DNA of 64,000 nucleotides from Chitinispirillaceae bacterium. GTDB taxonomy: Bacteria > Fibrobacterota > Chitinivibrionia > Chitinivibrionales > Chitinispirillaceae. Shown piece by piece: positions 42,326-52,602 of this stretch. The DNA is taken from NCBI GenBank assembly GCA_016932075.1, contig JAFGDP010000042.1, forward strand, positions 1 through 64,000, read 5' to 3'. The notes under the pieces are model-generated. The model was not told where the DNA came from. It did not search any database and was given only the letters and a program-made list of their open reading frames with translations. The position numbers were made by a program, and so were the translations under genes. Each line of letters opens with the position of its first letter. Positions within the stretch are counted from its first letter, which is position 1.

Positions 42326-43269
42326 TGCATTTTCTCCTCATGAAAATAGGTCTCTATCATCTCTACGTCCTGGGCGATCTGCGCTTTCAGGTGATCGGTC
42401 GATTCAAATCGCCGGTCAGGCCTAAGCGACGAATAAAGCCATAAAAAAACCCTGCTTCCCACCGGGATCTCGGTTCTGCCACGATCAAACGAATAAAACT
42501 CAAACCGGGCTTCCCTCGATTCAGACACCGTGGGACTCTCGCCGAAGTACAGCGCCCCCTCCTCACTCCTTCCCTCATACTCCATTTCAGCCGCATACAC
42601 GCCCGGTGGAGGAATGACCTTTTGCGAAGGCGGGCTCTTGAAATTGAGGGTTGGATACCCGATTGCTGTCCCGAGTTTCCTTCCCTGTGTACGTTCAACC
42701 CTTATAAGATAGGGATGGCCCAGCAGTCCAACCGCTTCGGCAATACGACCCTGCGTAATGAGTTCCCTGATCTGCGTTGATGAGATAATCTCTCCCCCGT
42801 GGGCCAGCAGATCAGCAACAAATATTAAAAAATGGTATTTGTCTTGCATCAAACGCAAAAAATTCTCGTTTCCTTTGCGATCTTTGCCAATGGTATGGCC
42901 ATGCCCCATGATCAACTGGGCCATGTGGAGCCTTTCGATGAGCACCGAACCGATAAATTGTTCAGGAGACATGCGGCTCATTGCCGTATCAAAAGAAATC
43001 CGCACAAGGCATTCGATTCCCGCATGTTCCATAAACCGGGACTTTTCCTCAAAGGTTGAAAGAAGGAAATATTTCCCCTTATCCGGCGACACGAGACGGG
43101 TATGCGGTTCAAACGTAACCACCGTGCTCATAAGGTTGGCTGCGCGTGAGCGTGCGACCACCTCTTTAAGCAGCTGACGGTGCCCGCGATGCACGCCGTC
43201 GAAGTTGCCCACCGTGACCACTGAACGTCCGGCTTGAGGAAGTGGTTCACTGCTGTAAAGAACGCGCAT
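42316..43269 (-). CDS. ribF: Bifunctional riboflavin kinase / FAD synthetase
   Basis: 317 residues from ATG 43269 (MRVLYSSE); an ATG at 43287 is an alternative, with AGGA touching it. The N-terminal FAD synthetase domain has [17 protein letters not shown] and [15 protein letters not shown]; the C-terminal flavokinase domain has [15 protein letters not shown] and [10 protein letters not shown]. It makes FMN and then FAD from riboflavin. Located between truB and rpsO, the common gene order. Confidence 0.95.
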   Translation of the reverse strand: MRVLYSSEPLPQAGRSVVTVGNFDGVHRGHRQLLKEVVARSRAANLMSTVVTFEPHTRLVSPDKGKYFLLSTFEEKSRFMEHAGIECLVRISFDTAMSRMSPEQFIGSVLIERLHMAQLIMGHGHTIGKDRKGNENFLRLMQDKYHFLIFVADLLAHGGEIISSTQIRELITQGRIAEAVGLLGHPYLIRVERTQGRKLGTAIGYPTLNFKSPPSQKVIPPPGVYAAEMEYEGRSEEGALYFGESPTVSESREARFEFYSFDRGRTEIPVGSRVFLWLYSSLRPDRRFESTDHLKAQIAQDVEMIETYFHEEKMQWR

Positions 43270-43295
43270 AGCAATACGGCTTTCCATTCCTATTC

Positions 43296-44180
43296 TTATA
43301 TAAATACTTTCACCGGCCTACACAGGTCGTCCTTTGCTCTCCTCAGCACTGCCACCGGCGTATGCCGGCCATTAAACGCAATGATCGGTTGGCCCCGCGC
43401 CCCTCCGTCCGGCAGTTCTTTACAGACGACCGTACGTCCGTTTCTGAGCCGCGCGATCCGGGGCTCATCATCAACGATTATCCGGTTCAAGTCACCGCAT
43501 GCATTATAGGCTGAAATGATTTTTTCGTTCAGCCTGTTCCCGCTTTCAAGCATGCACGCGTTTTCCACAGTAAATGCTCCTATCGACAGTCGCCGCACCG
43601 AAAGCGCATAACCGCACGTATCAAGCGCGGCCGCGATATCGCGGGCAAGCGCCCGAACATACGTTCCCCCCGAACAGCTTACCTCCAGCAGCGCCTGTCC
43701 CGACGGTTCGTTATAACGCACCAGCGTAAGGTCATGGATAACCACTTCACGCTCAGGAAGTACGACGCTTTCCCCCCGGCGGGCCAAGCGGTAGGCGCGT
43801 CTTCCCTTGACTTTTACTGCCGAGAACTGCGGCGGCACCTGCATAATCGGTCCGCGGAAACGGGACAGCACGTCTTCGCAGGCATTCCGCCGCGGCACGG
43901 CATTGCCTGAAATAATCACCCGTCCCTGAGCATCAAGCGTATCGGTCTGCGAGCCGAACTGAATCTCGAAACGATATTTTTTTGGCTCCAGCGGCAAAAA
44001 CGGCAGCAGCCGTGTTGCATTGCCAAGCGCGATCAGGAGAAGGCCGCTTGCCTGCGGATCAAGCGTACCGGCATGGCCGGCCTTGGCACATCCAAGCAAA
44101 CGGCGCACCAGCGACACAGCGGTGAATGAAGAGATACCGCGCTGTTTATCGATGCAAAGAAATCCATGGAGAGAGCTCAA
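43296..44180 (-). CDS. truB: tRNA pseudouridine(55) synthase
   Basis: 294 residues from a TTG at 44180, which overlaps the stop of nrnA as TTGA and has AAGGGAA upstream; the first conserved block HGFLCIDKQRGISSF then starts at residue 5 as expected. The frame is open to an ATG at 44249, which would overlap nrnA by 73 bases. Catalytic block HAGTLDPQASGLLLIALGNA (the Asp of GTLDP is the nucleophile), later QVPPQFSAVKVKGRRAYRLA. Modifies U55 in tRNA T-loops. Confidence 0.93.
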   Translation of the reverse strand: MSSLHGFLCIDKQRGISSFTAVSLVRRLLGCAKAGHAGTLDPQASGLLLIALGNATRLLPFLPLEPKKYRFEIQFGSQTDTLDAQGRVIISGNAVPRRNACEDVLSRFRGPIMQVPPQFSAVKVKGRRAYRLARRGESVVLPEREVVIHDLTLVRYNEPSGQALLEVSCSGGTYVRALARDIAAALDTCGYALSVRRLSIGAFTVENACMLESGNRLNEKIISAYNACGDLNRIIVDDEPRIARLRNGRTVVCKELPDGGARGQPIIAFNGRHTPVAVLRRAKDDLCRPVKVFI

Positions 44181-45130
44181 CCAAGTTCCCTTGCGATTAT
44201 CGCGAGCATCTCTTTGAGCGCCTGCGCAAACGGTGCCTTCATCGTGCATCCCGCAGCGCTTGAATGGCCGCCGCCGTCCTTAATCTGAGACGCAATTTTC
44301 CCCACATCCACCGCCCCTTTTGAGCGAAGGCTGAAATGGGTCTCGGATTCGTTGTGCTTTGCCAGAAGGCCGACCTCCACGTCCGCAGCGGTGATCGTAT
44401 AATCGGCCATGCCTTCGCTGTCACTGTATACCGCACCGAGCTCGTCAAACAACGTCATGGGCAATTCCATGGAGCAAACCTTGCCGTCGAGGTGAAAATC
44501 GAGCGTCGACCAGATGCGCGACTGCAGAAGAAGCGCGGTCCTTGAATGCGAAGCATAAATCCGCTCATACACCGCGGCCGGATCGGCTCCCCGACGCGCA
44601 AGATCGGAACCTATACCGAGAATGGACGACGTGGTGTTGGGGAAACGGAATCCACCGGTATCGGTCAGGATGGCGACATACAGCGCCTCGGCAACGTGGG
44701 GTGGAAAATCGACGCCGTGGTCAATAAAAAACCGGTAGAGAAGCTCGCCGGTTGCCGAGGCGTGTGTATCGACGATATTGACAGTACCGAAGACCCCGTT
44801 GTCACGATGATGGTCGATATTAATAACCGGCACGCCGTCAAAATCAGCAGTATCCCAGCCGAGGCGTCCTTTGTTGGAGCAATCGAGTACCACCAGCACC
44901 TCCACCGGGCCCCGCGGACGCTGTGTGGAAATACGATCGGCATGCCGCATGAACATAAACTTTCCCGGCACCGGATCATGGTTATACATACACGGCTTTT
45001 TTCCGATTGACTCAAGATACCACGCAAACGCGAGCTGCGAACCGACGCAATCACCGTCAAGGCTCAGGTGGGATGTTATGCAAAACCTCGTGTGCTGACT
45101 GATAAGGCTGTTAAGATTGTTCCAGGTCAT
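44177..45130 (-). CDS. nrnA: DHH-family phosphoesterase, NrnA type (nanoRNase / pAp phosphatase)
   Basis: 317 residues. DHH domain motifs: HLSLDGDCVGSQLA (motif I), VVLDCSNKGR, INIDHHRDNG (the DHH motif) and TDTGGFRF; the C-terminal DHHA1 domain has the RNA-binding GGGHSSAAG. It degrades short oligoribonucleotides and can dephosphorylate pAp. It overlaps rbfA by 20 bases and truB by 4, so the three are tightly coupled within the nusA operon. Confidence 0.93.
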   Translation of the reverse strand: MTWNNLNSLISQHTRFCITSHLSLDGDCVGSQLAFAWYLESIGKKPCMYNHDPVPGKFMFMRHADRISTQRPRGPVEVLVVLDCSNKGRLGWDTADFDGVPVINIDHHRDNGVFGTVNIVDTHASATGELLYRFFIDHGVDFPPHVAEALYVAILTDTGGFRFPNTTSSILGIGSDLARRGADPAAVYERIYASHSRTALLLQSRIWSTLDFHLDGKVCSMELPMTLFDELGAVYSDSEGMADYTITAADVEVGLLAKHNESETHFSLRSKGAVDVGKIASQIKDGGGHSSAAGCTMKAPFAQALKEMLAIIARELG

Positions 45131-45476
45131 TTTGTATTTCTTTAAGAAGTTCGTTTATATGGCTGCTGTATTCAATCGAATCATCCCGTTTAAAACAAAG
45201 CTGCGGGAAGTGCTTCATGGTAACGCGGCGAGCAACGATACGCTGAATGTACGCCGCTGCGGCGTTGATTACCTCGAAAGCATTCTTCCGGACATTTTCC
45301 TCACCGTAAATGCTTATATGCACCGTTGCATTGCGGGTATCCTGAGACAATTTTACATGTGTCACCGTCACGACCGGCGGAATGCGCGGATCGCGCATTT
45401 CCCGAGCGATGACCGTTCCGATCTCCTGCCGCAACTGTTCGGCAAGCCGTTGAATATGGTACTGCGATGATGGCAT
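45111..45476 (-). CDS. rbfA: Ribosome-binding factor A
   Basis: 121 residues. KH-like fold with QRLAEQLRQEIGTVIAREMR and DPRIPPVVTVTHVKLSQDTR, the family signature, then YISIYG-like strand (VHISIYGEE) and a C-terminal PQLCFKRDDSIEY block. It assists maturation of the 30S subunit, 16S 5' end. Starts 14 bases after infB and overlaps nrnA. Confidence 0.95.
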   Translation of the reverse strand: MPSSQYHIQRLAEQLRQEIGTVIAREMRDPRIPPVVTVTHVKLSQDTRNATVHISIYGEENVRKNAFEVINAAAAYIQRIVARRVTMKHFPQLCFKRDDSIEYSSHINELLKEIQNDLEQS

Positions 45477-45490
45477 GATACGTCACTCGT

Positions 45491-47947
45491 TCAGGAAGAG
45501 CTAAGCTTGCGGGCGATTTCGACCTCCTCGTAGGTCTCGATACGGTCTCCCGCACGGTAATCCTGATAATTTTCAAGGCTCAATCCGCACTCCTGATTCG
45601 CCAATACCTCGCGGACATCATCGGCGACACGCCGAAGGCTTCCGATTCTGGAATCGCACACCACGACGTCGTCACGTATGAGTCGCGCCTTGACCCCACG
45701 CGTGACCGTTCCGGATTCGACATAGCAACCGGCAATCATGCCCACCTTCGAGACCTTGAACACCTTGCGCACCTCGACTGCTGCCAGAACCGTCTCCTTG
45801 ATTTCCGGCTTGAGCATACCTTCCATGGCACTGCGCACAGCGTCAACCGCTTCATAAATAATGCGGTAGGTGCGTATTTCGATACCCTCCTTGCGCGCGA
45901 GTTCCCGGATCTTCGAATTGGGCGAGAGGTGAAATCCGATGATAAGCGCATTCGAAGCGGCTGCGAGATTGATATCGCTCTCCTTTATGGCTCCGACGCT
46001 CTTGTGGATGACGCAGACTTTGATCTCCTTGGTGGACAACTTTTCGAGTGAAGCGGCAAGCGCTTCTACAGAGCCGTCAACGTCGCCCTTGATAATGAGA
46101 TTAAGCGACTGCACGGCACCCGTCTGAATCTGCTCGTACAGGTGGTCAAGCGACACGATGCCGATACGCCGCAGCTCCCGCTCTTTCTGGGCAAGGCGCC
46201 GCCGCGCGGCGATTTCCCGTGCCTCTTTTTCATCCTCGCAGACTTTGAATGAATCGCCTGCCTGTGGCGTCCCATCAAGGCCAAGCACCAAGACCGGCTG
46301 TGACGGCCGGGTGGAATCGACCGATTGCCCCCGTTCGTTGAGCATGTCGCGCACGCGACCGAAGTGAATACCCGTTACGAACGAATCGCCGCGCCGCAGC
46401 GTGCCTTTTTCGATAAGCACCGTTGCCACCGGACCTCTTCCTTTGTCAAGTTCGGCCTCGATCACGACCCCGCGTGCCGAACCGGACGGATTTGCCTTGA
46501 GGTCAAGCAGCTCGGTTTCAAGGGCCAGCACTTCAAGCAGCCTCTCGACGCCCGTGCCTTTCTTTGCCGAAATCTCCACACACGACACCTGGCCGCCGTA
46601 ATCTTCCACCAACACGTTGTACTGGGCCAGTTCGTTCTTGACTTTATCAATATTTGCGGTCGGAAGGTCTGTTTTGTTGATGGCAACCACGATCGGAACA
46701 CCGGCGGCACGGGCATGATCGATAGCCTCCTTGGTCTGGGGCATAACCCCGGAATCTGCAGCGACCACGAGAACGATCACATCGGTAATCTGTGATCCGC
46801 GTGCGCGCATGGCGGTAAATGCCTCATGACCCGGTGTGTCCAGAAAGGTGACCGAGCCGTGAACGGTTTTCACCTCGTACGCAGCAATATGCTGTGTTAT
46901 CCCTCCCGATTCGCCTGCAATCACGTTCGTTTTTCTGATATAATCGAGCAGAGAGGTCTTGCCGTGGTCAACGTGGCCCATGACCGTGACTACCGGAGCG
47001 CGAGGCTCCAGCGTCCCTTCCGCCTCCTCCTCCTTCACTTCCTCATCCGCGGCGTATTCGGTCATGAGCTGGGCGGTATAGCCAAACTCGTCGGATAGAA
47101 GTTCAATCGTAGGAAAATCAAGCCGCTGGTTGATGGTCACAAACATGCCGAGTTCAAGGCACTTGGTAATGACTTCCGCAGGCAACACGTTCATCATGTT
47201 TGCCAGCTCGTTGGCGGTCACAAATTCTGACACGTTGAGAACCTTCCTCTGCTCCTGGTCCTCCGCATCTTTCTGACCGCTCTCTTTACGGTACTTTTTA
47301 CGGGCCGATCCGGATCCTATTTTCGCCAGGGTCTTCTTGATGTTGGCCTTTAATTCCATTTCATCAACTTCGACCCGTTCATAGCGCTTCTTTCCGGTCT
47401 TTCTCTTCCCCTTGTCATGCCCGCGACCGGCACCGAACGGCTTTTCGCCTGGAGTCCCTTCGGTCGCGGGTGAAGGCGGGATAAATCGCGTGGTGACCGG
47501 TCCTGACGGCATATACGTATCACGGCGCCACGGGGTGCCGTTACGAGTTGTCGGCTGGGACGAGGGCACGGCACGGCGAACACCCGGATGGTGCCATGCA
47601 CCCGGTTTCCTTTCCGGTTTGGCAGGCACCTCCGCTTTGGCTTCAGGCGCAGCCGCCGGAGGTGCTGCCGCCTCAATGTGCGGCGCCTGTTGCTCCTCCT
47701 GCTGCAGTCCGGCTTCGGCAGCGAGGTCCTCGCGTGCCTTGGTGAGCATCTGACGCTTGCGCTCATATTCCCGTTTGATCTCGGCCCGCTCCTGTTCGAA
47801 CTTCTTCTTGATTTCGTCCCGCAGGTTTTCATCAACCGTGCTCATATGGCTCTTCACGGCGATACCCATCCCGCGGAGCATCTGCACGAGCGCTTCACTC
47901 GAGACCTTGAACTCCTGCGCTAATTTGTATACTTTCTCTTTTGCCAT
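45491..47947 (-). CDS. infB: Translation initiation factor IF-2
   Basis: 818 residues. Order: N-terminal IF2N domain ([20 protein letters not shown]), a long charged, Pro/Ala-rich low-complexity linker (about 60-220), a second IF2N domain ([20 protein letters not shown]), the GTPase domain with [16 protein letters not shown] and NKTDLP, and domains II-IV. It places initiator tRNA on the 30S subunit. AGGTGG precedes ATG 47947. In the conserved nusA-infB-rbfA order. Confidence 0.97.
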   Translation of the reverse strand: MAKEKVYKLAQEFKVSSEALVQMLRGMGIAVKSHMSTVDENLRDEIKKKFEQERAEIKREYERKRQMLTKAREDLAAEAGLQQEEQQAPHIEAAAPPAAAPEAKAEVPAKPERKPGAWHHPGVRRAVPSSQPTTRNGTPWRRDTYMPSGPVTTRFIPPSPATEGTPGEKPFGAGRGHDKGKRKTGKKRYERVEVDEMELKANIKKTLAKIGSGSARKKYRKESGQKDAEDQEQRKVLNVSEFVTANELANMMNVLPAEVITKCLELGMFVTINQRLDFPTIELLSDEFGYTAQLMTEYAADEEVKEEEAEGTLEPRAPVVTVMGHVDHGKTSLLDYIRKTNVIAGESGGITQHIAAYEVKTVHGSVTFLDTPGHEAFTAMRARGSQITDVIVLVVAADSGVMPQTKEAIDHARAAGVPIVVAINKTDLPTANIDKVKNELAQYNVLVEDYGGQVSCVEISAKKGTGVERLLEVLALETELLDLKANPSGSARGVVIEAELDKGRGPVATVLIEKGTLRRGDSFVTGIHFGRVRDMLNERGQSVDSTRPSQPVLVLGLDGTPQAGDSFKVCEDEKEAREIAARRRLAQKERELRRIGIVSLDHLYEQIQTGAVQSLNLIIKGDVDGSVEALAASLEKLSTKEIKVCVIHKSVGAIKESDINLAAASNALIIGFHLSPNSKIRELARKEGIEIRTYRIIYEAVDAVRSAMEGMLKPEIKETVLAAVEVRKVFKVSKVGMIAGCYVESGTVTRGVKARLIRDDVVVCDSRIGSLRRVADDVREVLANQECGLSLENYQDYRAGDRIETYEEVEIARKLSSS

Positions 47948-48014
47948 TGTTCCACCTTGTAACGTGGCGGTGTAGTACTTGTTATCGGTCGCTCAATGAG
48001 CACGTTGTACACGG

Positions 48015-49334
48015 TCAGGTCTGCTCAGATCTCTCCTGTTCTTCGGCGTTTTGGAATTCCGCAGAACCCTGTCCTCCCTCTTCCGCTGCAGGGGCAGCAG
48101 CAGCCTCACCAGCATTGTTGTGCACATCATCGCCGGCAGCTTCCTGCTCCATGTCCCCGCCGGTTGCTGCAGAACCCTCTGGGGCTTGTTCTGCCGCATC
48201 TTCACTGCCGACTTCTTCGGCAGGTGTCGGGGCGCTCTCATTCATCGCAGCAGCACGCTGCTCTTCGGTCATATTATTGAACTCCTCGTCCCCGAATACA
48301 TCGATCTCCTTGTCGAGCATTTTTGAGGCCAGACGGATGTTTTGTCCGTCGCGGCCGATTGCCTGGGCAAGATCCTCTTCCCTGATCACGACGAGTATTT
48401 TTTTCTCGCCGACCGGAATCACCCGTTTTACCTCGGCCGGAGCGAAAACACGGCGTACCAGAAGCGACAGTTCTTCGGTCCAATTTATGATATCGATCCG
48501 TTCGTTGGAAAGCTCGCGGACAATCGCCTGAACACGGTTGCCACGCATGCCGACACACGCGCCGACCGGATCGACCCTGCTGTCGCTTGTGGTGACCGCG
48601 ATTTTTGAACGGTGGCCCGGATCGCGAACGACTTTCACAATACGAACCGTCTTGTCGAAAATTTCCGGAACCTCGAGTTCAAAGAGTCGCGCCAAAAACT
48701 CCGGACACGTCCGTGAGACGATCACCATGGGGCCTTTCGGATTGTTCTTTACTTCCACAATACATGCCCTGATATTCTGCCCCTGGCGGTAACGCTCTTT
48801 TCTGATCTGCTCCCGGTACGGCATGACCGCCTCGGTACGGCCGAGATTGACGAGCAGGTTACCTTTGTCGATCTGCTGCACCGTCCCGGTGACCAGCTCG
48901 CCGATTCGGTCGTAGAAATCGGCATAGATCTTTTCCCGCTCCGCTTCACGCACCCGCTGAAGCAGTACCTGTTTCGCCGTCTGAATCGCGGACCTTCCGA
49001 ATTGACCGATGTCGAGGTCCTGCACAAGCTCATCCCCGACCTCAAGCTCCTGGTCGATTGTTTTCGCGTCCTCAAGGGAGATCTCGTTTTCCGGATCAAC
49101 AACGGTCTGAACCACGGTCTGGTGGGTAGCAACCTCCAGGATACCTTTCTCCCTGTCGACCTGCACATCGACGTGCGCCGGAGTTCCCAGATATTTTTTG
49201 GCTGCAGATACGAGCGCGTCCTTGAGCGTATCGAGCACCAGATCAAGTGAAATGCTTTTTTCCTTGGTAACTGCGCTGAGCGATGAAAGAATATCAAGCC
49301 CCTTTACCGCTTCATTTTTGCTTCTCTTTGCCAT
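48015..49334 (-). CDS. nusA: Transcription elongation/termination factor NusA
   Basis: 439 residues from ATG 49334 (AAAAGGAAAG upstream; the frame extends 54 bases further without a site and would overlap rimP). N-terminal RNA polymerase-binding domain, S1 domain (GELVTGTVQQIDKGNLLVNL), KH1 and KH2 (DPVGACVGMRGNRVQAIV, EDLAQAIGRDGQNIRLAS). The C-terminal ~80 residues are an acidic, Ala/Glu-rich tail with no second-repeat fold. It controls pausing, termination and antitermination. Confidence 0.96.
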   Translation of the reverse strand: MAKRSKNEAVKGLDILSSLSAVTKEKSISLDLVLDTLKDALVSAAKKYLGTPAHVDVQVDREKGILEVATHQTVVQTVVDPENEISLEDAKTIDQELEVGDELVQDLDIGQFGRSAIQTAKQVLLQRVREAEREKIYADFYDRIGELVTGTVQQIDKGNLLVNLGRTEAVMPYREQIRKERYRQGQNIRACIVEVKNNPKGPMVIVSRTCPEFLARLFELEVPEIFDKTVRIVKVVRDPGHRSKIAVTTSDSRVDPVGACVGMRGNRVQAIVRELSNERIDIINWTEELSLLVRRVFAPAEVKRVIPVGEKKILVVIREEDLAQAIGRDGQNIRLASKMLDKEIDVFGDEEFNNMTEEQRAAAMNESAPTPAEEVGSEDAAEQAPEGSAATGGDMEQEAAGDDVHNNAGEAAAAPAAEEGGQGSAEFQNAEEQERSEQT

Positions 49335-49353
49335 TCGTACTTTCCTTTTATTT

Positions 49354-49809
49354 TTATTTAAACTGCAACTCTTCTTTTCCGCTGGCAATCATATCGAGGG
49401 GCAGCGATATGGTCTGCCCGTCGATTTCACCCCGCAGATACTCGCCGTCGCATGCCGTGATGCTCATACGAAGGGTCTTTTTCCCATCGAAAGCAGGCCG
49501 CATCTGCATGATGACGACACGGCCGACCGCGCGCTTGAAATCCCGCTCGGTTTTCAGCTTACGGTCTATGCCAGGCGAGGAAACCTCGAGCGTATAAGAA
49601 TTTCCAGAAAGAAAATCTTCCACATCCAGAAGAAGGGACAGCTCATCGGATACGCGTTCGCAATCGCCGATGGTAACGCCATTCGCGCTGTCAATAGTGA
49701 CACGCAAGACCGCCCTTCTTCCCGCCGGAACAAGCTGAAGTTCAAACAGCTCAAATCCAAGCTGATCGAGACTGGAAGCAACACGTTCACGCAGTGCTTC
49801 TGGAATCAT
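49354..49809 (-). CDS. rimP: Ribosome maturation factor RimP
   Basis: 151 residues from ATG 49809, chosen for GGGAG upstream; an ATG seven codons earlier has none. Conserved FELFELQLVPAGRRAVLRVT, the GVTIGDCERVSDELSLLLD block and the SYTLEVSSPGIDRKLKTERD signature. Needed for 30S maturation. First gene of the rimP-nusA-infB operon, preceded by a promoter and a terminator-like leader hairpin. Confidence 0.95.
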   Translation of the reverse strand: MIPEALRERVASSLDQLGFELFELQLVPAGRRAVLRVTIDSANGVTIGDCERVSDELSLLLDVEDFLSGNSYTLEVSSPGIDRKLKTERDFKRAVGRVVIMQMRPAFDGKKTLRMSITACDGEYLRGEIDGQTISLPLDMIASGKEELQFK

Positions 49810-49850
49810 GGTTTCTCCCGCCGCATACAATGCGAAAAATATGCAAAAAG

Positions 49851-49872
49851 CAAAAACGGGCTTTTGGCCCGC
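49851..49872 (-). terminator. Terminator-like hairpin upstream of rimP
   Basis: Minus strand CGGGC-CAAAA-GCCCG followed by TTTTTGCTTTTT (stem at 49871-49867 and 49861-49857). It lies after the cca gene but downstream of the likely rimP promoter, so it may serve both as cca terminator and as an attenuator of the nusA operon. Confidence 0.6.
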
Positions 49873-49901
49873 TCCTTCAGCATACGGTAAATCAACGTAC
49901 T

Positions 49902-49930
49902 AATATAGTTTATTGACCGGTATCGGACAA
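49902..49930 (-). promoter_or_regulatory. Sigma-70 promoter of the rimP-nusA operon
   Basis: Minus strand TTGTCC (49930-49925), 17-base spacer, TATATT (49907-49902); start near 49895, leader of about 85 bases that contains the hairpin at 49851-49872. It begins just 36 bases after the cca stop. Confidence 0.55.
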
Positions 49931-49965
49931 GGGTTATTATCGAAACCGCGCCTTCAGGTGCCTCG

Positions 49966-51327
49966 TCACGTGCTGTTTGGAACCTTTCCCTCGATCCATT
50001 GCCTCCTGACCAGCTCAAGCGCCTCCTCACGCGTGCGCACTTTTTCATCGAGCTGCAGATCATAGACTTCCCGAAGTATCGAGGAAAAAATCGGCCCCGG
50101 CGCAAGACCAAGGCTGATAAGGTCGGTTCCTCGAAGAAGGGGTGGCGGCTTGATCTCTTCGCGAGCCAAGTGTTCGAGCCGTTTTTTTACAAAATTGTAA
50201 TTTTCGAGGTTGCCATGACTTGCACAGCAGTCAATCCGGTGCAGTTCGCACTCATCACTGATCGTGGGACGCGACAGCAGCTTTTTAAGGGTGGCAAGAC
50301 GCATGGACATAACGTTCATAAAATTCATATGATTACCGACACAGGCAACCACGGAGTCGATAAGGTCGTTTGAAGCCCGCAGCCTTTTGAGTACCGCCCG
50401 CGCCATGCGCGCGCCCACCTGATCGTGATTATTGAAGCGGATGCGGTCGGACCATTGCATGGTCGCCTTTTTGCCGATATCGTGCAGCAGCACGCTCCAA
50501 GCCAGGGTTGGCGACGATGCGGGGCCTAACAACCGGAGTGCCTTGAGCGTATGGGAAAACACGTCACCTTCGGGATGGAACTGGGGGGGTTGTTCAACTC
50601 CTCTGCACGCGGCGACTTCAGGCAGCACCAATTCCAGGAGACCGGCCTCTGCAAGAAGTGCAACCGCATGGTCCGGATGCGGCTGCCTGAGCATCTTGTC
50701 CAGTTCGGAAAAAATGCGTTCCGGAGAGATACGGCCGACGCCCGGAGCATTCTCGCGGATCGCCTGCCACGTGTCCTCATGAATCTGGAATCCGAATCGC
50801 GCGGCGAACCGGACGGCGCGGAGGAGACGAAGATAGTCCTCCTGAAAACGAATGGCGGGATCACCGATGGCCCTGATAACCCCCTTTTCAAGATCGCTGC
50901 GCCCGTTAACATAATCAATAATCGTGTCGGTAAGCGGATCGTAAAACATGCCGTTGATGGTAAAGTCCCTGCGCCCGGCGTCGCAGCGGGCGTCAGCGAA
51001 CACCACTGTTTGAGGATGCCTGCCGTTGTTGATTCCGATATCGGAACGGAACGTGGCGACCTCAAAGGGAATGCCGCTCTCAACCACGACCACCACGCCG
51101 AATTGGGCACCTACCCCGACAGTATGGGCGAACAGCCCGGTTATGGTCTGGGGCGTTGCGTTCGTAACGATATCGATATCTCCCCTCTTTTCGCCGCCGT
51201 GGATCATATCGCGTACGTATCCCCCGGCAAACAGCGCAGTATAGCCGCCCTTCACCAGGCGTGAAACAATATCGAGCGCCGCCTGCCGCTTACTTCGTAG
51301 AGCCGCATCAACCATGGAGTGATCCAT
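49966..51327 (-). CDS. cca: CCA-adding / poly(A) polymerase-type tRNA nucleotidyltransferase
   Basis: 453 residues, class II nucleotidyltransferase. Head domain with LFAGGYVRDMIHG, RGDIDIVTNATPQ (catalytic DxD), DARRDFTINGMFYD-like RRDFTINGMFYDPL, then the RAIGDPAIRFQEDYLRLLRA block; a C-terminal HD domain has HTLKALRLLG and LLHDIGK. It adds or repairs the tRNA 3' CCA; an HD domain also occurs in poly(A) polymerase-like members, so substrate is not certain. The ATG at 51327 has no strong ribosome binding site; a second ATG lies four codons later. Directly upstream of the nusA operon on the same strand. Confidence 0.9.
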   Translation of the reverse strand: MDHSMVDAALRSKRQAALDIVSRLVKGGYTALFAGGYVRDMIHGGEKRGDIDIVTNATPQTITGLFAHTVGVGAQFGVVVVVESGIPFEVATFRSDIGINNGRHPQTVVFADARCDAGRRDFTINGMFYDPLTDTIIDYVNGRSDLEKGVIRAIGDPAIRFQEDYLRLLRAVRFAARFGFQIHEDTWQAIRENAPGVGRISPERIFSELDKMLRQPHPDHAVALLAEAGLLELVLPEVAACRGVEQPPQFHPEGDVFSHTLKALRLLGPASSPTLAWSVLLHDIGKKATMQWSDRIRFNNHDQVGARMARAVLKRLRASNDLIDSVVACVGNHMNFMNVMSMRLATLKKLLSRPTISDECELHRIDCCASHGNLENYNFVKKRLEHLAREEIKPPPLLRGTDLISLGLAPGPIFSSILREVYDLQLDEKVRTREEALELVRRQWIEGKVPNST

Positions 51328-51508
51328 TCGTTTTGCAAAAAATACGTCGCCGGATCAGGCACGGCAAACCGGGATCACCTCTGCAGGGGCATATTTTCAT
51401 TTTCAATAAATAGTTATTGACAGTACTACCGGGTAAAAAACATCTTTTAATCGCTACGAGCAGGTGGCGCGAACACTAAGATACTTTTTTCAACCTCTGG
51501 AGGAACTC

Positions 51509-52543
51509 ATGAGGAGTATCGGACGACTGATTGTCGGCTTATCCGTTTTAGCACTTATCGCTTCATGTGGTCTTGGATCGTATGAACAACGCGGTGACAG
51601 TGCATATCGTAAAGCCCAAGGGCTCGATGGAATCGAGAAACGCCTTCAGCAAAAAATGGCTTACACCATGTACCAGCGGGCCATCGAATCACATCCGAAC
51701 AGGATCAACAACCGGTTGCGCTCCCGTTTCCTCGAGTTATCGCTGGCACGAGCCAAGATGGTACTCAATGAAGGATCTGCGAATTCAGACGCCATTCCGT
51801 TGTTCATGAACGATATCGAAAAACACCTGACGACCGATGCTCCGCCCAATATCCGACAGGAATACGCGCTCTTCCTCATCCAGCTCTCTGATTCCTTCTC
51901 TATCAGGGAACAGACCGAACGGGCGCTCGTCACTATCGACAAGGCGATCTCGTTCGCCAGCGACCCGAATTCCCTGGTACAGAAAAAACAGGATCTTATA
52001 GCACGGGTGGCAAAGGAAAATTTCGAACTCGCTGAATTTGAATTTGAAAACGGCAAGCAGAATAAGGACGACGTCGACGCCATGATACGTGCCGAATATT
52101 TTGCGAAAAAGGCGCTTCTCTATGCCCCGGAAAACGAGAAGGCCAAGCAGCTCCTCAGCGAACTCCATAAAATCAATGCCGCAACCTATTCCGGATATCT
52201 GCGGGTCATCGAAAACATCATCGACTCTTCGGCTTTCCGCAAGATCAACAAATATGATATTCTTCTTGCGATTCCGAGCCTTAAACAGGCCGGGGGCGTG
52301 AGCGCCACCGTCAGCATCTACAATTATTCATACAATCCGCTCCGCATGAAATCAGAACACTTTTTCATCGTTGACGAGGCAGGGAAACGGTACCAGGCCC
52401 ATAAAAAAGCGCTCCAGGACCCCGAAATCCTGGACCAGGAGCATGAAGCTAAATACACGCTCTCTTTTCCAAAACCTGCCGGAAAAGTCCAAAAGTTAGT
52501 ATATGAGAATGGCGACCACTACACGGAGAAGTGCTTCTTCTAA
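51509..52543 (+). CDS. TPR-like helical lipoprotein
   Basis: 344 residues from ATG 51509, chosen for CTGGAGGA and the lipoprotein signal (VLALIASC, Cys20) directly after it. The body (about 30-240) is helical with TPR-like pairs (QQKMAYTMYQRAIESHPNRI, RAEYFAKKALLYAPENEKAK); the last 100 residues are beta-rich (GGVSATVSIYNYSYNPLRMK), resembling a small sandwich domain. Unknown function; probably anchored in the envelope. A possible -35 TTGACA lies at 51417-51422 without a good -10. Ends in a strong terminator. Confidence 0.75.
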   Translation: MRSIGRLIVGLSVLALIASCGLGSYEQRGDSAYRKAQGLDGIEKRLQQKMAYTMYQRAIESHPNRINNRLRSRFLELSLARAKMVLNEGSANSDAIPLFMNDIEKHLTTDAPPNIRQEYALFLIQLSDSFSIREQTERALVTIDKAISFASDPNSLVQKKQDLIARVAKENFELAEFEFENGKQNKDDVDAMIRAEYFAKKALLYAPENEKAKQLLSELHKINAATYSGYLRVIENIIDSSAFRKINKYDILLAIPSLKQAGGVSATVSIYNYSYNPLRMKSEHFFIVDEAGKRYQAHKKALQDPEILDQEHEAKYTLSFPKPAGKVQKLVYENGDHYTEKCFF

Positions 52544-52571
52544 CGGCCCGAATTTTTCTTGCTATACTTAC

Positions 52572-52597
52572 AAGGCCCTTGATAAGGGCCTTTTTTT
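52572..52597 (+). terminator. Rho-independent terminator
   Basis: AAGGCCCTT (52572-52580) pairs with AAGGGCCTT (52584-52592) over a 3-base loop, with a run of seven T (52591-52597). It ends transcription of the lipoprotein gene before the convergent gene at 52603. Confidence 0.92.
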
Positions 52598-52602
52598 ATC
52601 TG

